NCBI GenBank assembly: GCA_014058105.1 | Contig: JACGCM010001954.1 | Coordinates: 1-64,000 of the forward strand | DNA from: Kingdonia uniflora | Taxonomy: Eukaryota > Streptophyta > Magnoliopsida > Ranunculales > Circaeasteraceae | Reading direction: 5' to 3' | DNA length: 64,000 bases | In this document: in pieces, positions 10,521 through 22,443 of the stretch | How positions within the stretch are numbered: position 1 is the first letter of the stretch | Layout: each line of letters starts with the position of its first letter | The notes under the pieces: generated by a model | Told to the model about the DNA's origin: nothing | The model's database searches: none | The model's input: the letters and a program-made list of their open reading frames with translations, nothing else | Translations under genes and position numbers: made by a program

Positions 10521-12480
10521 AACTCTTGTAATAATACTTCCTCACCTCCAACTCTTCGTGCTGCTCAGCATAATGGGCCCATACCTTCTGATACATATCT
10601 AACTTCTTTGTTGTCACCTCCTCCCTCACCTCGTCCAACAACTTCCCTTTATCCAACTCCATCTCCCTTCGCGCAACGGCAATCTACTCCCTTATATCCT
10701 TCTCAAGGTTTGTTCGAAAAAGTGCCAAAACTTCATCTTTTTCCTTCTCTCACTTTTTCTTTGCTTCACGAAGGTTAGCCTCATTCACCTTTTGCGCTTC
10801 GACCGTGTAAGTATTCAAAGTTACGTTCAGCTCTTTCTTATCTTCGATCAACACTTTTTTTTCCCTCGTCAAATCTTTCTCAATATTTTTGTACGCCAAC
10901 ACTTGATTCCCAATGTCACTACTACCGACAATGCGGCCTTTCACCTCCGTAAACAACTTCTTGATCTGCATTACATTCATAAATTGAGTAACGTACCAGT
11001 TCCTTTAATTGAAGCAAAGAAAAAAAGTTTCTCACTTTTGACATATTACGGTGACCCTCACTGAGAAATGTAATCAAGCTCTCAGCCCCCACCAGACAAT
11101 CATTGACTTCAGACTGTAATATATTCGCACCAGACATATAAGCGTCCATCATCATCTGGACTTCAACTTCGGATTCCTTGACAAACTTGTTCTTCGACCA
11201 CTCTTCACTCCCCATCTTCTTCGTAAGTACACTTGTCGAACCCCGTGGAGGACGCATATCCAGAATAACAACTAGCTTATCATTATTCATCTCTTCCTCT
11301 GTTGCCGACCGTCGAGTATTTCTCTTAGGAGGAAGTAGCAAAGCAACAGCTTCGCTCGCTGCCCTTTTATTCTTATTCTTTCCTAATTTTTTAGCAAACA
11401 TCGCATCTATCTCAGTTGTATGTGAATAAGTTATGTACCTAGCCAAGGAAGGATTTTCCAATGGCAAACAAGCCTCTGCAACCCTCTTATTCTTTGCCGA
11501 CATCTTACCGTCGATGATAGAGACTTCAGTACCTTTTGCCCTCGACCTCTTTAACCTAGCCTCTTGAAAAAGGGTGCTTACACGATCCTGGTCAATAACC
11601 AGATTGTCGATCCTACCAAAGTTCCCCTTCCTTATATTGTACAATTCTTCTATAACTTCAGACTTCCTATCGATCTCCAATAACGCTGAACATAAACACA
11701 ATACAGTTGCAAACAATTCACATAACATTCATGACTTAGAACATCGACAATTAAGTTACCTAACCACAAACATTAGTGAAAAGTCCTTCTCCTTAAGGGC
11801 TCCCCAGGGTCCTTCTTGTCGAGCTCATAATTCCCAAAAACGAGTAAACGTTTATCATTGTATTGTCCTCCTATTGTAACCATGTCATAGAACAGCGGCC
11901 TCTTCAAAAACCTTGCCAAGTAACGATAACTTTTTTTTTACGGATTTATCTTCAGTGTGTAATACAGATATAAATCATCAACTGCGATCAACTCCTCCGT
12001 CCTCACCTTAAGTTGACCATTTATCGTTCCACATACCCTAAACAGGTGGTATACATTTGGATTAAGTTGACCAGGTGCCACATCAAAAAAGTTCATCAAC
12101 TTTTTCTGGTCAGCTCGAAGGGGAAGCTTCAAACCTTTCTTAATTTGTTCTCGATGAACCAGAATACAACCCAAGGGTATTTCCTGGTCAATCATATCAT
12201 ACTGGTACTCTTCTAGCCTAATATCACTAGGAATACCATACTTCTTGAAACTTAAAATTTCTTTCATCACTGGACCCTCTCCGTAGCAGGCCACAACACC
12301 CTCCTCTACATCTTCCTCTCCACCCCCGTTATCTTCTCGATCACTCACCTGTGGCACATGATCCATGTCTGTTTCGGTAGCCTCCTTGTCAGACACTTTG
12401 ATAATCCTAGGTGCCACTCTAAACTGGCACACACCAGCTATGTCTGCACTACTCGACCCCACCCTATACCTACCACCCAA
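10521..12480 (-). pseudogene. Tat-1 antisense extra ORF with one predicted intron
   Basis: Minus-strand reading frame between pol and the 3' LTR. The upstream part (12480-11938) is 180 codons long and contains [15 protein letters not shown], resembling the PGQL-PN segment of plant gag-like or transposase-like antisense ORFs. The same frame continues through five stops to a FVVR end at 11760. A predicted intron of 93 nt (11667-11759; donor AG|GTAACT, acceptor GATAG|G) then joins in phase to KSEVIEELYN and the next frame (about 250 codons to 10922), which has lysine/arginine-rich NLS-like stretches. Acidic and coiled-coil-like pieces follow to 10521. Function unknown; such extra ORFs are known in the Tat lineage. 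No convincing start codon is seen, since 12480 reads TTG. Confidence 0.6.
11667..11759 (-). other. Predicted intron in the Tat-1 antisense ORF
   Basis: On the minus strand the sequence reads AG|GTAACTTAATT at the donor and TCGATAG|GAAG at the acceptor, 93 nt apart. Removing it joins the frame ending in FVV-R to the frame KSEVIEEL without a shift. The antisense ORF of Tat-2 has an intron with the same AG|GTAACT donor at 52100. This is an inference from splice consensus and phase only. Confidence 0.45.
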
Positions 12481-13314
12481 CTGTTACACACAGGTGATCA
12501 CATCGATCTTCAAGGGCTCTACATCTTGAAGATTCCTGAATATTTCTTTATCATCGATTTGATTTGGTCAGCCATTTTTAAGAGCTCGTACACCAGATTC
12601 CATTTTTTTACAGTTAGTATTTATCATATCTGATAAATATATATGTTCATCAGTTCATATGATCATATTCATATAGTTGTCGAGATTACTCTCCAACACA
12701 TCATTATCATATTATTGGCATTACAATCTACTATCGTTGCGAACAACTATATTTTACTACATTCAGTTCTCGATGCAATTTTATTTATTTATTTTGTAAG
12801 TAATACACATCGATTACTATATTAATTTAAATTATGATCGAATTTCAGGAATTTCGATTGTTCTTAAAGATGCTTCACCTGTTTCCCGCCAAAAATACTC
12901 TCATTCAAAATACGGATATCACTTTCTGCGGTACAAATTTTGGCCATATCAAACCTATTTCAAAAATAAAATCCCCAATGATCTTCCCGAAAACACAACA
13001 GATCCCCTATAGTTGTGTCGTCCTCACTGCACTACCAAACATACTCTCTCCACCCCTCACAGCTAATTATGTGAATCTCTCGCACCCCAACACCTTTATT
13101 TATAATCACGACTCCATTGCCCTCCAAGAATCAGCCTTTAACAATCACTGTCACAATTTTCTCATCAAACCCTAGCACAGCTAAATCTTCCCTATCTCCC
13201 AATCCATCTACACTCATTCCAATTCATTCTACAACTACTTTAAACATAGTTATCTTTAGAAATTTATGTAAACAATCAATTGCAAAACAACAAAAAACAT
13301 CACAAATACTAACC
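12481..13314. other. Tat-1 antisense region without clear coding
   Basis: This AT-rich interval, interspersed with TTCGA/TCGAA words, lies upstream (minus sense) of the main antisense ORF. By analogy with Tat-2 it should hold a leader and intron, but I cannot point to convincing splice sites or a TATA box. Confidence 0.3.
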
Positions 13315-13830
13315 TTATTTTTGCGCTGCTTCTGTATTATTCTCTTCTGCCTGCTTTACCCTCGCAATCAGAACACTGATCTCCTCCTTCCCAATTGTAG
13401 ACAACAAATTCAAAGACAAGAATAAGTAATTCGCACTTGAGTGAATTTTTTCAAAGTTTACAAAATGTAAACAGTCGCCCACCTCTAAATTATTTATAGA
13501 CCCCACGCGATTGTTTATCGCACCGCTTAGCGACCTCTCGAGTTCTTGAACATAATGCCTTACACGTCTGTTCTCGAAGTCTTTGACTAACCGCCTTCTC
13601 AATACCAATAGACCCCTATATTGTTGCTCCAATCCTACCATATCTCAAAGAATTTCTTCTTACACGTTCATACCTAACAAAGCACAACCTATCTTGTTAT
13701 ACAGACGTTGTACATCATCTTCCTTATACTTCTAAATTTCACGTACCTGACCACACCTCGTCATATTTTATCCTTTGACTAGCTCCGTATATTTAAACCT
13801 TATTCACAAATCTCTATATCTATGGCAAAT
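13315..13830 (-). pseudogene. Tat-1 second antisense coding relic, coiled-coil-like
   Basis: The frame at 13641-13315 is 108 codons and rich in Leu, Arg and Glu (LEQQYRGLLVLRRRL, then VQELERSL), compatible with a coiled coil. The same frame continues upstream to about 13775 through three stops (KYKEDDVQRLYNKIGCALLG). A TTTAAATATACGG sequence lies just before it on the minus strand. No family recognised. It could be an upstream exon of the main antisense ORF. Confidence 0.4.
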
Positions 13831-14153
13831 CTCAATAAATCCGATCAATTTTCAAAATTTATTCAACTTTTATATACAGCGAACATCATATTCCTATATT
13901 CCACAATTTAAACAAGATAAATTTCTTCGATAATAAATTCACAAAATAAAATATCGACAACTGCAATCTGACATCAAATTTTATTCTCATTTCATTTCAA
14001 CTACAATTCGACCACTACATATACTTCTTCTACAAATTTAAATTACAAACTCTTAACTATAGCATCATCTTCTTTCCTAATAAGCATCTTCGCATGAGTT
14101 TACATATAACTTACACTTTCAGGAGGACTCCAATATTGCAATTGGCATCAAAA

Positions 14154-14336
14154 CTAGAAATCCTCTTCAGCATCCTTCGCCTCTGCCTCGCTCATACCTT
14201 TATAGTTCAGTTCCCCAGGATCTTCCAAGTAAACATTAGCATTCCAAAAGCCGATGTACCGATTATATAATTCCCAATACTTTGCTTGAACACGGCTGTA
14301 TACCTCGTTATGCACCTGAGATCTCATCTTTACCAT
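14154..14336 (-). CDS. Tat-1 small antisense ORF (60 aa), related to ORFs A and B of Tat-2
   Basis: An open frame of 60 codons with an ATG 41 bp downstream of a TATAAATA box (14377-14384). The protein has a helical segment [13 protein letters not shown] followed by an acidic tail ([12 protein letters not shown]). The helix matches the segment RIQEKMLELQQKF of ORF B in Tat-3: Q, K, E and L are identical and V/I, R/K and Y/F conserved. This suggests the same small-protein family in a divergent Tat element. No signal peptide or membrane segment. Whether it is translated is unknown. Confidence 0.45.
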   Translation of the reverse strand: MVKMRSQVHNEVYSRVQAKYWELYNRYIGFWNANVYLEDPGELNYKGMSEAEAKDAEEDF

Positions 14337-14376
14337 TTCTTAAACACACAACTCTTACCTTTACAAAAACAAAGGA

Positions 14377-14384
14377 TATTTATA
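14377..14384 (-). promoter_or_regulatory. TATA box before the Tat-1 small antisense ORF
   Basis: Minus strand GGGCTATAAATATCC contains a perfect TATAAATA. The expected start of transcription would fall about 30 bp downstream, just before the ATG at 14336. Confidence 0.5.
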
Positions 14385-15128
14385 GCCCACCACAGTCCAA
14401 GTCAACACAAAAAACATTTATTTTACTTTGGAACTTAACATTTTTAACAGTCAAATCAATCAAGCTCGAAATCCATTCCTCGACCCACTCAGTCAACTAT
14501 ACTTCGAGTTGTTTAGACCATCTAGCACTCACTTTACTCACATTTTACTTCGACAAACAAAAAAAATATATAGTCGACAAAAAAAATACATAATCAAAAG
14601 TCAAAAAATAAATTTATTTCTTCGAAAAACTGTTACATATTACATTCGACAACTATCTCCTTCGATTATATTACATCAAACTACACTACTATCTTTACAT
14701 TCAACCTTTAAGACTAATTGCTATGTACTTCTTTTCACCAAGATCTGACATTGTTGCATCTTTTCACTAGAATCTTGCATTATCCCTGACAGCAGGGGCA
14801 ACGATATCCTAAGAATCTCAATGAATCTCAGGTCTAAGAACTTCTAAATAGAGCTTCCTCAACAGATGAAGGGCAGTACAAAATTGTAAGAAGCCTCCTT
14901 CATTCGACAAGATCCCTGGATGCCCAACCAGCCTTCACGTCCTCGCCTTCACTACGAACAATAACCAATTCTCCCCCAATTTGATATACTTCATTACTTC
15001 AGCATTGCATAGTGAACCCGACAGATCCCAAGCGTGCAAACATTCTCTGAATCTACCTCCCCCCACCCTCTATACCATTAAAACACCAATTGAAGAATAC
15101 CAAAACACCGGTTTGGAACAGATTTTTA

Positions 15129-15238
15129 CCTTATATTGATCATCGTCTTCATCCTCTGACAACTCGCTATGCCATACTTGGGGGCGACATCCTCTCAATG
15201 CACCACTAAGAAACCCTTCTTCAAACAACCTATTTATA
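15129..15238 (-). other. Possible further antisense exon of Tat-1 with TATA box
   Basis: Minus strand TATAAATA at 15231-15238 is followed by a short frame ending HSELSEDEDDDQYK at 15130 and then a GTAAAAATC donor-like site at 15129. No in-frame ATG is present for this acidic piece; an ATG at 15190 in another frame gives only seven codons. The layout resembles the outermost antisense unit of Tat-2 but no sequence similarity is visible. Confidence 0.3.
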
Positions 15239-15422
15239 CTACCTTAAAACTGCCAGATTCAATGTCCCACATTAATTACTTCTGGGGGATGATACGACCA
15301 GATTCACTTCACTTTGACTTCAAAAATGGTAAACAGGAGAATTTCACAGACATCAGCAACCTTTTTGAATTCTGACTTCTTTTTGATAAAACCACAAGTG
15401 CATCTATCAAGAATAGGGCGAT

Positions 15423-15915
15423 TGTAGTAGCATGTTTCCCAGATTTAACAACGATAAGCCGATATAACATAGTCAAAGACAATCAGTATTGCATTGTCAA
15501 AGATAGACAACAGTTGGGAAGCTACCATAAGTCCTCGACCTACCAAAAAGTAGCCATTGTGCCTGGTCAAGAAAGAGCTGCTAGAGATCCGCAAAGTTCT
15601 CCCCCCAAAATATGAAACTATTTCTTTCTTTTTGTAAGCTGCATGTATCTACTATAAATAAATGCAGATAATAGATTATTTACACCCCTGGTATCCACAA
15701 CTTTACTATTCTTACTTCTTAACCCTACTATCACTCCAAAACTTGTAATAACTAGCAACATACTAGATTTTATATCAAAATCCTCCCCGAGGTTGTGGTT
15801 TTTCTCAGCTTTTACTAAGTTTTCTACGTAAAATCTTGTTTGTTTAGCCTATTGCTGCATTTTCCTTACGAATAGTATTGGCAAAAATTCTCCTTCAGAA
15901 AAATACACCACTACA
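15423..15915 (+). repeat. 3' LTR of Tat-1
   Basis: Runs TGTAGTAGCATG to CACCACTACA, preceded by the purine tract AATAGGGCGAT and followed by ACTCC, the partner of the ACCCC before the 5' LTR. A TATA element ACTATAAATAAATG lies near 15651. Roughly 85% identical to 3738-4240 by eye. Confidence 0.88.
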
Positions 15916-16259
15916 ACTCCCTTACTTCACACCGAGACCATTCTACCCTCACTTTACAACTAAACACATGATAAGACACATGTATCCACTAAGTTTGATA
16001 TAAGAATTCAATGGTAGAGATTTTTTTCTTCACAAAAAAAAAATCACACATGGAATGTAAAACCGTAAACATCCCCAAATCTACATTGTTATCTCCCTCT
16101 TTAATTGGTGAACCAAACACTGCCAAGTCTACTTTATAATGACATGAAATATCCAATTTTAATCAAATTCTCTTCAATTGTATTGAAATAACGGCTGTGA
16201 AATTGAGGAAACTCATTATTATTACTAATTGGGAACTTATCAACAACTCTTAGATTGAC
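15916..16259. other. Backbone sequence left of LINE-1, no gene
   Basis: About 340 bp of AT-rich sequence between Tat-1 and the LINE-1 target duplication. It is pre-insertion backbone that once continued at 30335. No coding region can be supported. Confidence 0.5.
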
Positions 16260-16274
16260 AGAACCCCATTATTA
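16260..16274. repeat. LINE-1 target-site duplication, left copy
   Basis: AGAACCCCATTATTA is repeated exactly at 30320-30334, 14 kb away, and lies next to the poly(T) that marks the 3' end of LINE-1. A 15-bp duplication is typical of target-primed insertion of L1-type elements. Confidence 0.9.
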
Positions 16275-16389
16275 ACTTTTTTTTGTAAAAAACTAAGAAT
16301 ATATTAAGATAGAAAAGTTACAATTAAAGGGAGGCAAAGCGAAGCCCAAACAAGTTAAGAGAATCTAATATAACATACATTGGGTTCTT

Positions 16390-19300
16390 CAACTTTAATT
16401 TAAAAAGGTCTGCCTTGAAAAGTTTTTAAGCTGCCTTAAGGAAGACGAAATCCCATCTTTGAGGCTTAAGAAGCTAAGAAATTTATCATTTTTCAGCAGT
16501 GAGAAAATTGGATAGATAAAAAAATTCTTCATTCTGTTCCATCTTGGTCTTTGAGGGCAATGGACTTGGTTTTTTCCAAAACTGTGAAGCTGCTTAAGAA
16601 TCTGACTCAATCCACATATGATGCCAGTTATTTTGAACATCCCAGTTTATGTAGAGTTCTAATAAATGTTTCACAATCAGAGAACAAAGGTGTTATAATA
16701 CCAAGTCCTTTTAAAAGAACACCAAGAACATCCCCAGAGTGATTTCTTGCCACTACACCAGTCCCCATTTTTCCTGGCGATCCAATAGCAGCTCCCCCAT
16801 AATTAATTTTAACTTCTTCAGACCAAGGCAGAATCCAGATGTAACTCTAAACTCTGGGCAATGGTATGACTTCTATAGACACCCCCAAAGCAGCCACAAT
16901 TAAGAGCTCTAAATAGTTATTTGAGATACTGTTAGAAGAAAAATCTAAAACATCCTTAATTGTAGCAAGGGTATTTCTTTTGATAGAATTAGTTCTGAAA
17001 GTCACCCCCTCAAACACTGAATCATTTCCAACACACCAAAGAAAATAAATAAAGTTGCGAATAACAACTTTCTTGAGATCATAAATATAATAACTGAGCT
17101 GAGAATAAGCTAGAGTCTAGAGTTTGCTTAAGACCAGTAAAACCAACTTGAATATGAAAAATAGAGGCCATCCAATCCTAAATAGACTTGGTTATAGGAC
17201 ATTGCTAAAGCAGATGGTCAGTAGTCTCTAGATTGTACAGACAAAGAGAGCATCTTGATATCAAAATAAAGCCTCTTTTGATGAGATTGTCTTTAATAGC
17301 AAGGGAGTTCTGACAAACTCTCCAAGTAAAAGAGGTAATTCTGGGCGGGATGACTATACTTTTAGTATAGCAGTACCACCAAACTTTAGGCATGTTTGAG
17401 CTAATTTTTTCATAAGCATTGTGTACAGAAAAGATGCCATGGGGGTTATGATTCCAAACCCTAATGCCCTTGTCAGTGTTGTTTAGAGTAATACAGTTGA
17501 GATCTATGCCATATAGAGCCAGAAAGTGCACAATTGCTGAAGGAGCAGACCAAGAGTTTTTATAAATGATTTGGTAGAGCTTAGCTTTATATTGCTTCCA
17601 GATATTAGAGTGAACATCTAGTAGATCAATTAAAGCAACCTCTGACCCCCAACAATCTCTCCATAAGTCTATGTCATTACCAGAGCCAATAATCCACTTA
17701 ATGTTAACATTAACTGTAATAATAACTTTCTTCAGACCAAGCCAAATAACAGATTTTTTGTTATAATTTATAAGTACCCCCTCTTTAATTAAAACCTTTG
17801 CTTTATGCAATTTAGCCCAGGGGTCTTGATCATTGAGAAAAGCCCAACCCAACTTCATAAGTATTGTTAAGTTTGTGTCTGAGACCATAAATGCCATTAC
17901 CCCCTTCACTAGGGTGCTTGCAAACTTTGTCCCATTTGATTATAATAAACATCTTCTTATTAGGATCTCCAGACCACAGGAAGTTCCTTATAATTCTCTC
18001 ATTCTCTTTAACAGCTACAATAAGCCACTTGTAAATGGCCATGTTGAATATAGGGAGACTTAAAAGGATAGATTTAACAATAACCACTCTGTAATGAGAG
18101 AATCTTCCCACTCCATCCTGTACCCCTTGCCCTAATTTTATCAATTAAAGAATCCAGTGTTACCGTAGAGATTCTTCCTTGCACCAGAAGAATCCCTAGA
18201 TACTTCGCTGGAAATATACCAACACAAAAATCCAAAAGAGAGGTAATATAGTATTCAGTATGTAAGGAAATAAAGAACCAGCAAAGATTTTGCATTTTTG
18301 TTTGTTTATCCATTAACTAGAAGAGGATTGATAAACCTCCATGAGAATTTTTAAAGCCTTAAGACCTTTTAAATCTCCTTTGGCAAAAATGATTATATCA
18401 TCTATAAAAAGGAGATATGAGGGATTAGGGATGTTCTTGAGTGTAACCACAGGTTTAAGAATTTGTTTGTCCCTCAACCAAGTAATACCTCTACTGAAAA
18501 CATTTTTTACAAGATCAAAGAGAGTAGGAAAAAGAAGACAGCCTTGTCTGAGCCCTCTTGAGGCTTTTAAAAAACCCATATGGAACTCTATTAATAAGAA
18601 CTGAGATATGGGCACTGTCAAGAAGCTCACTAATCAAGTTACAAAATTTATGAGTGAACCACAGTTTCTTAAGCTCTTGGAATAAGAAAGGCCAACTCAC
18701 TGTGTTAAAGGCTTGGGAAATGCCAATATTGAGGGCAATATTCCCATCCTTTCTATAGGTTTTCCATTCATTAGACATCTCAAAAGTATGAGAAATGCTA
18801 GAATTAATAGACCTTCCAAGCGTAAAACCACTTTGTTCGACATAAACAAAATTAGGAGCCATCTTACTAAGTCTAGAGGGAAGGATTTTTGTTGTCACTT
18901 TAAAAGAAAAATTACTCAGATAGATTGGCCTGAAATTCCCCATAGTATTAGAGTCTTTAGCTTTAGGGATCAAAGCCAAAAGATTAGATTTGAAGCCCTA
19001 TGGAATAGAGGAGTCAATAAAGAAAGAGATCACAACCCTGCTTAGATCCTAGACCCCCCCATCCTAAAGCTTCTGAAAAACACACCAATGAAACCATCAG
19101 GGCCTAGACTACTAAGATCAAAAATAGTTAGTCTAACCTCTTCAGGTGAAGGATGAGCATTTAAGATAAGATTTTGATTAGCAGTAATAAGATTAGGACC
19201 AAACCAATGTGGTCCTCATTAATAGTTGAGTGAACATGAGTGAATTTGGTTGTGTAGTAGGCTAGAATATGCTCTTTGATATCAGTCAAACTGGTGAAAA

Positions 19301-19860
19301 TGGAGCCATTTTTAAGAGTAACTTCAGTAATAAGGTTTTTTTGAGTTCTGATCCTATGTAAAACATGAAAATAGCTTGTATTTCTCTCCCCACTGACCAG
19401 CCAAGAAGCTTTGGCTTTCTGCTTCTAGACGGAGTCATTAAGATGAAGGAGATTGTTAAGAGTAGTTTGTTTAGTAGAAGCTTTCTTCATAAAACTATCA
19501 GAGTAGTTGTCATCCAGTTGTGCTTGTAAAGCCTATGAGTCAGCTGTACTAGCATCAATTTGAGCCATCATGCCCCCCAAGATATCTTTTCTCCAAATCT
19601 TGATAGCAATTTTAAGCCTCTGAAGCTTTTTCATAAGAAAAAATATAGGATCTCCAATAAGACATTCATCCAAAGAGTTAGTCATCAAATCTCTGAAGTT
19701 ATGGATAGATAACCAACCCTTAAAGAATCTAAAAGGGATGTTCTTAGGTTTAGGGATTACTTGAGAATAACCAACCATGGCAGAGTGATCTGAGTTTTCT
19801 TTTGTCATTTACTTGCAAGACCAACCTTCAAACTTTGATATCCAAGCATTATTGTATAAG
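16390..19860 (-). pseudogene. LINE-1 ORF2, 3' part: endonuclease end, RT, zf-RVT, RNase H
   Basis: From 19860 downward: NNAWISKFEGWS and SDHSAMVGYS close the endonuclease domain. RT follows: ALIPKAKDSNTMGNFRPI (18979), the EQSGFTLGRSI block, SRGLRQGCLLFPTLF (18560) and FIDD at about 18397-18408, where plant L1 usually has the catalytic Y/F-A-D-D. The zf-RVT region (about 17910-17205) has IPPRITSFTWRVCQNSL and CSLCLYNLETTDHLL. An RNase H remnant follows near 16830 (VKINYGGAAIGSPG, first Asp replaced by Gly). The first of the two Asp in the RT core is retained but frameshifts occur near 17850, 18140, 18310 and 18540. Non-functional. Confidence 0.87.
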
Positions 19861-19865
19861 GCTCT

Positions 19866-19995
19866 TGTTAGAGTAGCCTATGCCTGAGGGCATTTATGTC
19901 ATTCTTCTTTCTCTTTTTGTTGTAGGTTATTAGAGCCTTCTTTTATAACCCATAATATTATCCACTTCTAATACGTGATTTCCTTTTCTCTTACA
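19866..19995 (+). repeat. 5' LTR of Cop-B
   Basis: TGTTAGAGTAG...TTCTCTTACA, 130 bp, with TG...CA ends and an inverted TGTNAGAG terminal match. It is preceded by GCTCT. Confidence 0.85.
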
Positions 19996-20159
19996 ATGGT
20001 GAAACCCCAGTTCCAAATGTATCATGATATTTGGGCAAGGTTGGCTAGGTTGGTACTTTTTTGAAAACGGATAACTTTGTCCCCGATTGATTTGATATGA
20101 CAATTTTGATTATTCCTCATTCGATTTCTATAACAAATAAAAGGATTTCCGTTGTTGAA

Positions 20160-21020
20160 ACTTCCTCTACTCACCTTTTTTACATTCCAAAATCTGTGGC
20201 GATGATTTGACTTTGGTGATGACAGTATGGCGCACTATGCCTATTAGTCTGAAATTAACAGGGCCTAACTACGCCTATTGGGGTAACAGTATGATGTACT
20301 ACATTATGGGTAGAGGGTTGTGGGACTATGTTGATGGTACAAATACGAAGTCCATCGACTTAGAAAAGTTAACATATGCATCTGATGTAAAGAAATGGCA
20401 AATAAACAACTCAAGGATCATTACATAGATAAGTAACTCTATAGAGTTTTCCGTTGGTGTTCAATTGGCCATGTTCCTAACGAGGAAGGAGAGGTAGGAT
20501 CACTTAAAAAAGTTGTATTCAAAATCAAATTTTACTTGGCAATATCAGTTAGAGATTGATGTCTATGGTGTTTAACAAGGAGATAACATTATTTAGGAGT
20601 TTTATGGGGTGATTATTGTTCCTTGGGATTAGCTTGCTTTTACTGAGCCACTGGGGCTTACTACTTGTGCGGATTAGATCACTTATTGTAAGCAACAATG
20701 CTTAGTACAGTTTTTAGTTGCATTGCATGTTGATTTTGAAAGTCTTCGAGGTTCTATTTTGCATAGAGATCATCTTCCTAGTATTGATTATGTTGTTAGT
20801 GAGCTCCTTGTAGGGGAGGATTGTTTGAGGACGGAAGTAGGAAAAAAGATTCTTACTGTGCCCACTCAGTCAGTCTTGGCTATTTAGCCACTAGTCTAGT
20901 CTCAATATAATGATTTATATATAAAAAAATATATTTTATATTAACGATCTCGTGATGAGTGTGCCTTTTGTCATCAGAAAGGCCATTGGATGAATCAATG
21001 CCCATAGGGATTACAACAAC
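20160..21020 (+). pseudogene. Cop-B gag relic
   Basis: The open piece at 20207-20428 carries LKLTGPNYAYW and GRGLWDYVDGT, the conserved start of copia Gag (usual form L-x-G-x-N-Y-x-x-W and G-x-x-G-Y-V-D-G). It is followed by a degraded capsid region and near 20960 by CAFCHQKGHWMNQCP-like sequence, a CCHC zinc knuckle. Interrupted by stops at about 20426, 20570 and elsewhere. Confidence 0.75.
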
Positions 21021-22435
21021 AAAGTTAAGGATCGGCTCCATGGACATCTACGCGGTAATATAGAGGTCATCATAAGTCGTATGGAGGAACACCTCCATAA
21101 TAGTATGTTAGACCCCTACATCACATTTGTAGCACTCACTTGCATTTCCAGCTTAGTATGCTCATTCTACCCAGTGAGCAACAGTACCATATAGAAATGC
21201 ATCATTCATTGATGTTGTAGCTCAGATAAATCATTTTTTTTCTTCAGCATCCTGATATCATTCCATATGCTGGTTCTATCTTATCTGGTGTACCATCAGA
21301 TACTTGTCGTACCACTTGAATTTTTGATTCTGGTGCCACACATCATATGACTAGCGATTGATCCATTTTTATGTGTCTTAAATGTCCTTCTTCTACCATT
21401 AGCATTATTGTAGCTAATGGAGCGTCTATGTCCTTAGTTGGTGTTGGTAATGTTTCAACACCAAATTTATCTCTGCTTAATGTTCATTTTCTCCCCCATC
21501 TTACCTTGAGTTTAATTTTTGTTAGTTAATTTATTATCTCTGGTTATTTTGTTTATTTTTCTGATACCCATTGTTTTGTGCAAAACTATCATTCTCAGAG
21601 GCTGATTCGGACTGGTCATAGAGATGGTGGTCTATATATTTTAGAAAAATTTTAACCATTTGCTAGAGCTGCTTCTACTAGTTCATCTATTGATTCATCT
21701 TCTTTTCGTTTAGGATCTAAATCTAGTCATTTTTACTTATGGCATGGTTGATTAGGTCAAATATCTGGATCCCAACTAAAGTATTTAGTTTCTACTGGAG
21801 CTTTTGGTGATGTCCATTGTCATGATATTTCTGAGTGTTCTAGTTATAATCTCAGAAAATGTGTTGCTTTACAATTTACTATTAGCACATCTGTTTCTTG
21901 TACTCCTTTTGACTTAGTTTACTCTATTGTATGGGGGCCTTCTCCTCATCTTATAAAAGGAGGGTCCAAATATTATGTTTCATTCATTGATCATTATTCT
22001 CGTTATAGTTGGGTATTTTTAATGAAACGTCGATCCGAGTTTCCTTCTGTCTTCCAGGCCTTTAAAACTTTGATCAAAACATAATTTTCTACTATTATAA
22101 AGTGTTGTTTGAGTGACTTAAGAGGAGAGTATACTTCTGGTGATTTTTCTAATTTGTTAGCATCAAATGAGACTATCTATCAATCTTTACGTACTGAAAT
22201 TCCTCAACAGAATAGGGTTGTTGAGAAAAAACATTGGCATATCATGGAGACTGCAAAATCTATGCTCATTTCCGCATATGTGCCTAGTATTTTTTAGGGT
22301 GGGGCAATCCTTACAATTATTTACATAATTAATTGGATTCCAATGGTTCTCACTGCTAATATTTCTCCATATGAGCATCTATATGGAATAGCTCCAAATT
22401 ACTCTTTCATAAAGGTTTTTGGTTGCACTTGCTTT

Positions 22436-22443
22436 GTTCTATG
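22436..22443. repeat. 8-bp target duplication of the hAT-type MITE, left copy
   Basis: GTTCTATG, matched by GTTCTGTG at 22743-22750 (7 of 8). An 8-bp duplication is the hAT signature. Confidence 0.75.

Larger units (their letters stand above)
3738..15915 (+). mobile_element. Tat-1: Ty3/gypsy retrotransposon, Tat lineage, decayed
   Basis: Bounded by two LTRs with TGTAGTAG...CTACTATA and ...CCACTACA ends and by a near-perfect 5-bp duplication, ACCCC (3733-3737) and ACTCC (15916-15920). The order is LTR, primer-binding site, gag, protease, RT, RNase H with a second RNase H-like domain, then a long antisense coding region, then LTR. A second RNase H after the RT-linked one is characteristic of the Tat lineage. 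Integrase is absent: the second RNase H is cut at 8406 by a foreign LTR, and the next Tat sequence (10521) is already the end of the antisense reading frame. The two LTRs are roughly 85% identical by eye, so this is an old insertion. Confidence 0.88.

Noticed and set aside
10792..11879. Plus-strand reading frames of 80-100 codons in 10792-11879
   Set aside because: They lie opposite the Tat-1 antisense ORF and have low-complexity Ser/Phe/Leu composition, as expected of shadows.
3738..15915. Endogenous pararetrovirus (caulimovirid) as source of the RT/RNase H
   Set aside because: LTRs, target duplications and PBS are present, and Tat-2, with the same layout, has an integrase. No movement protein or viral coat-protein pattern is seen.
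17833..19045. Plus-strand reading frames in the LINE-1 RT region
   Set aside because: They are opposite the clear RT and zf-RVT sequence and show no domain of their own.
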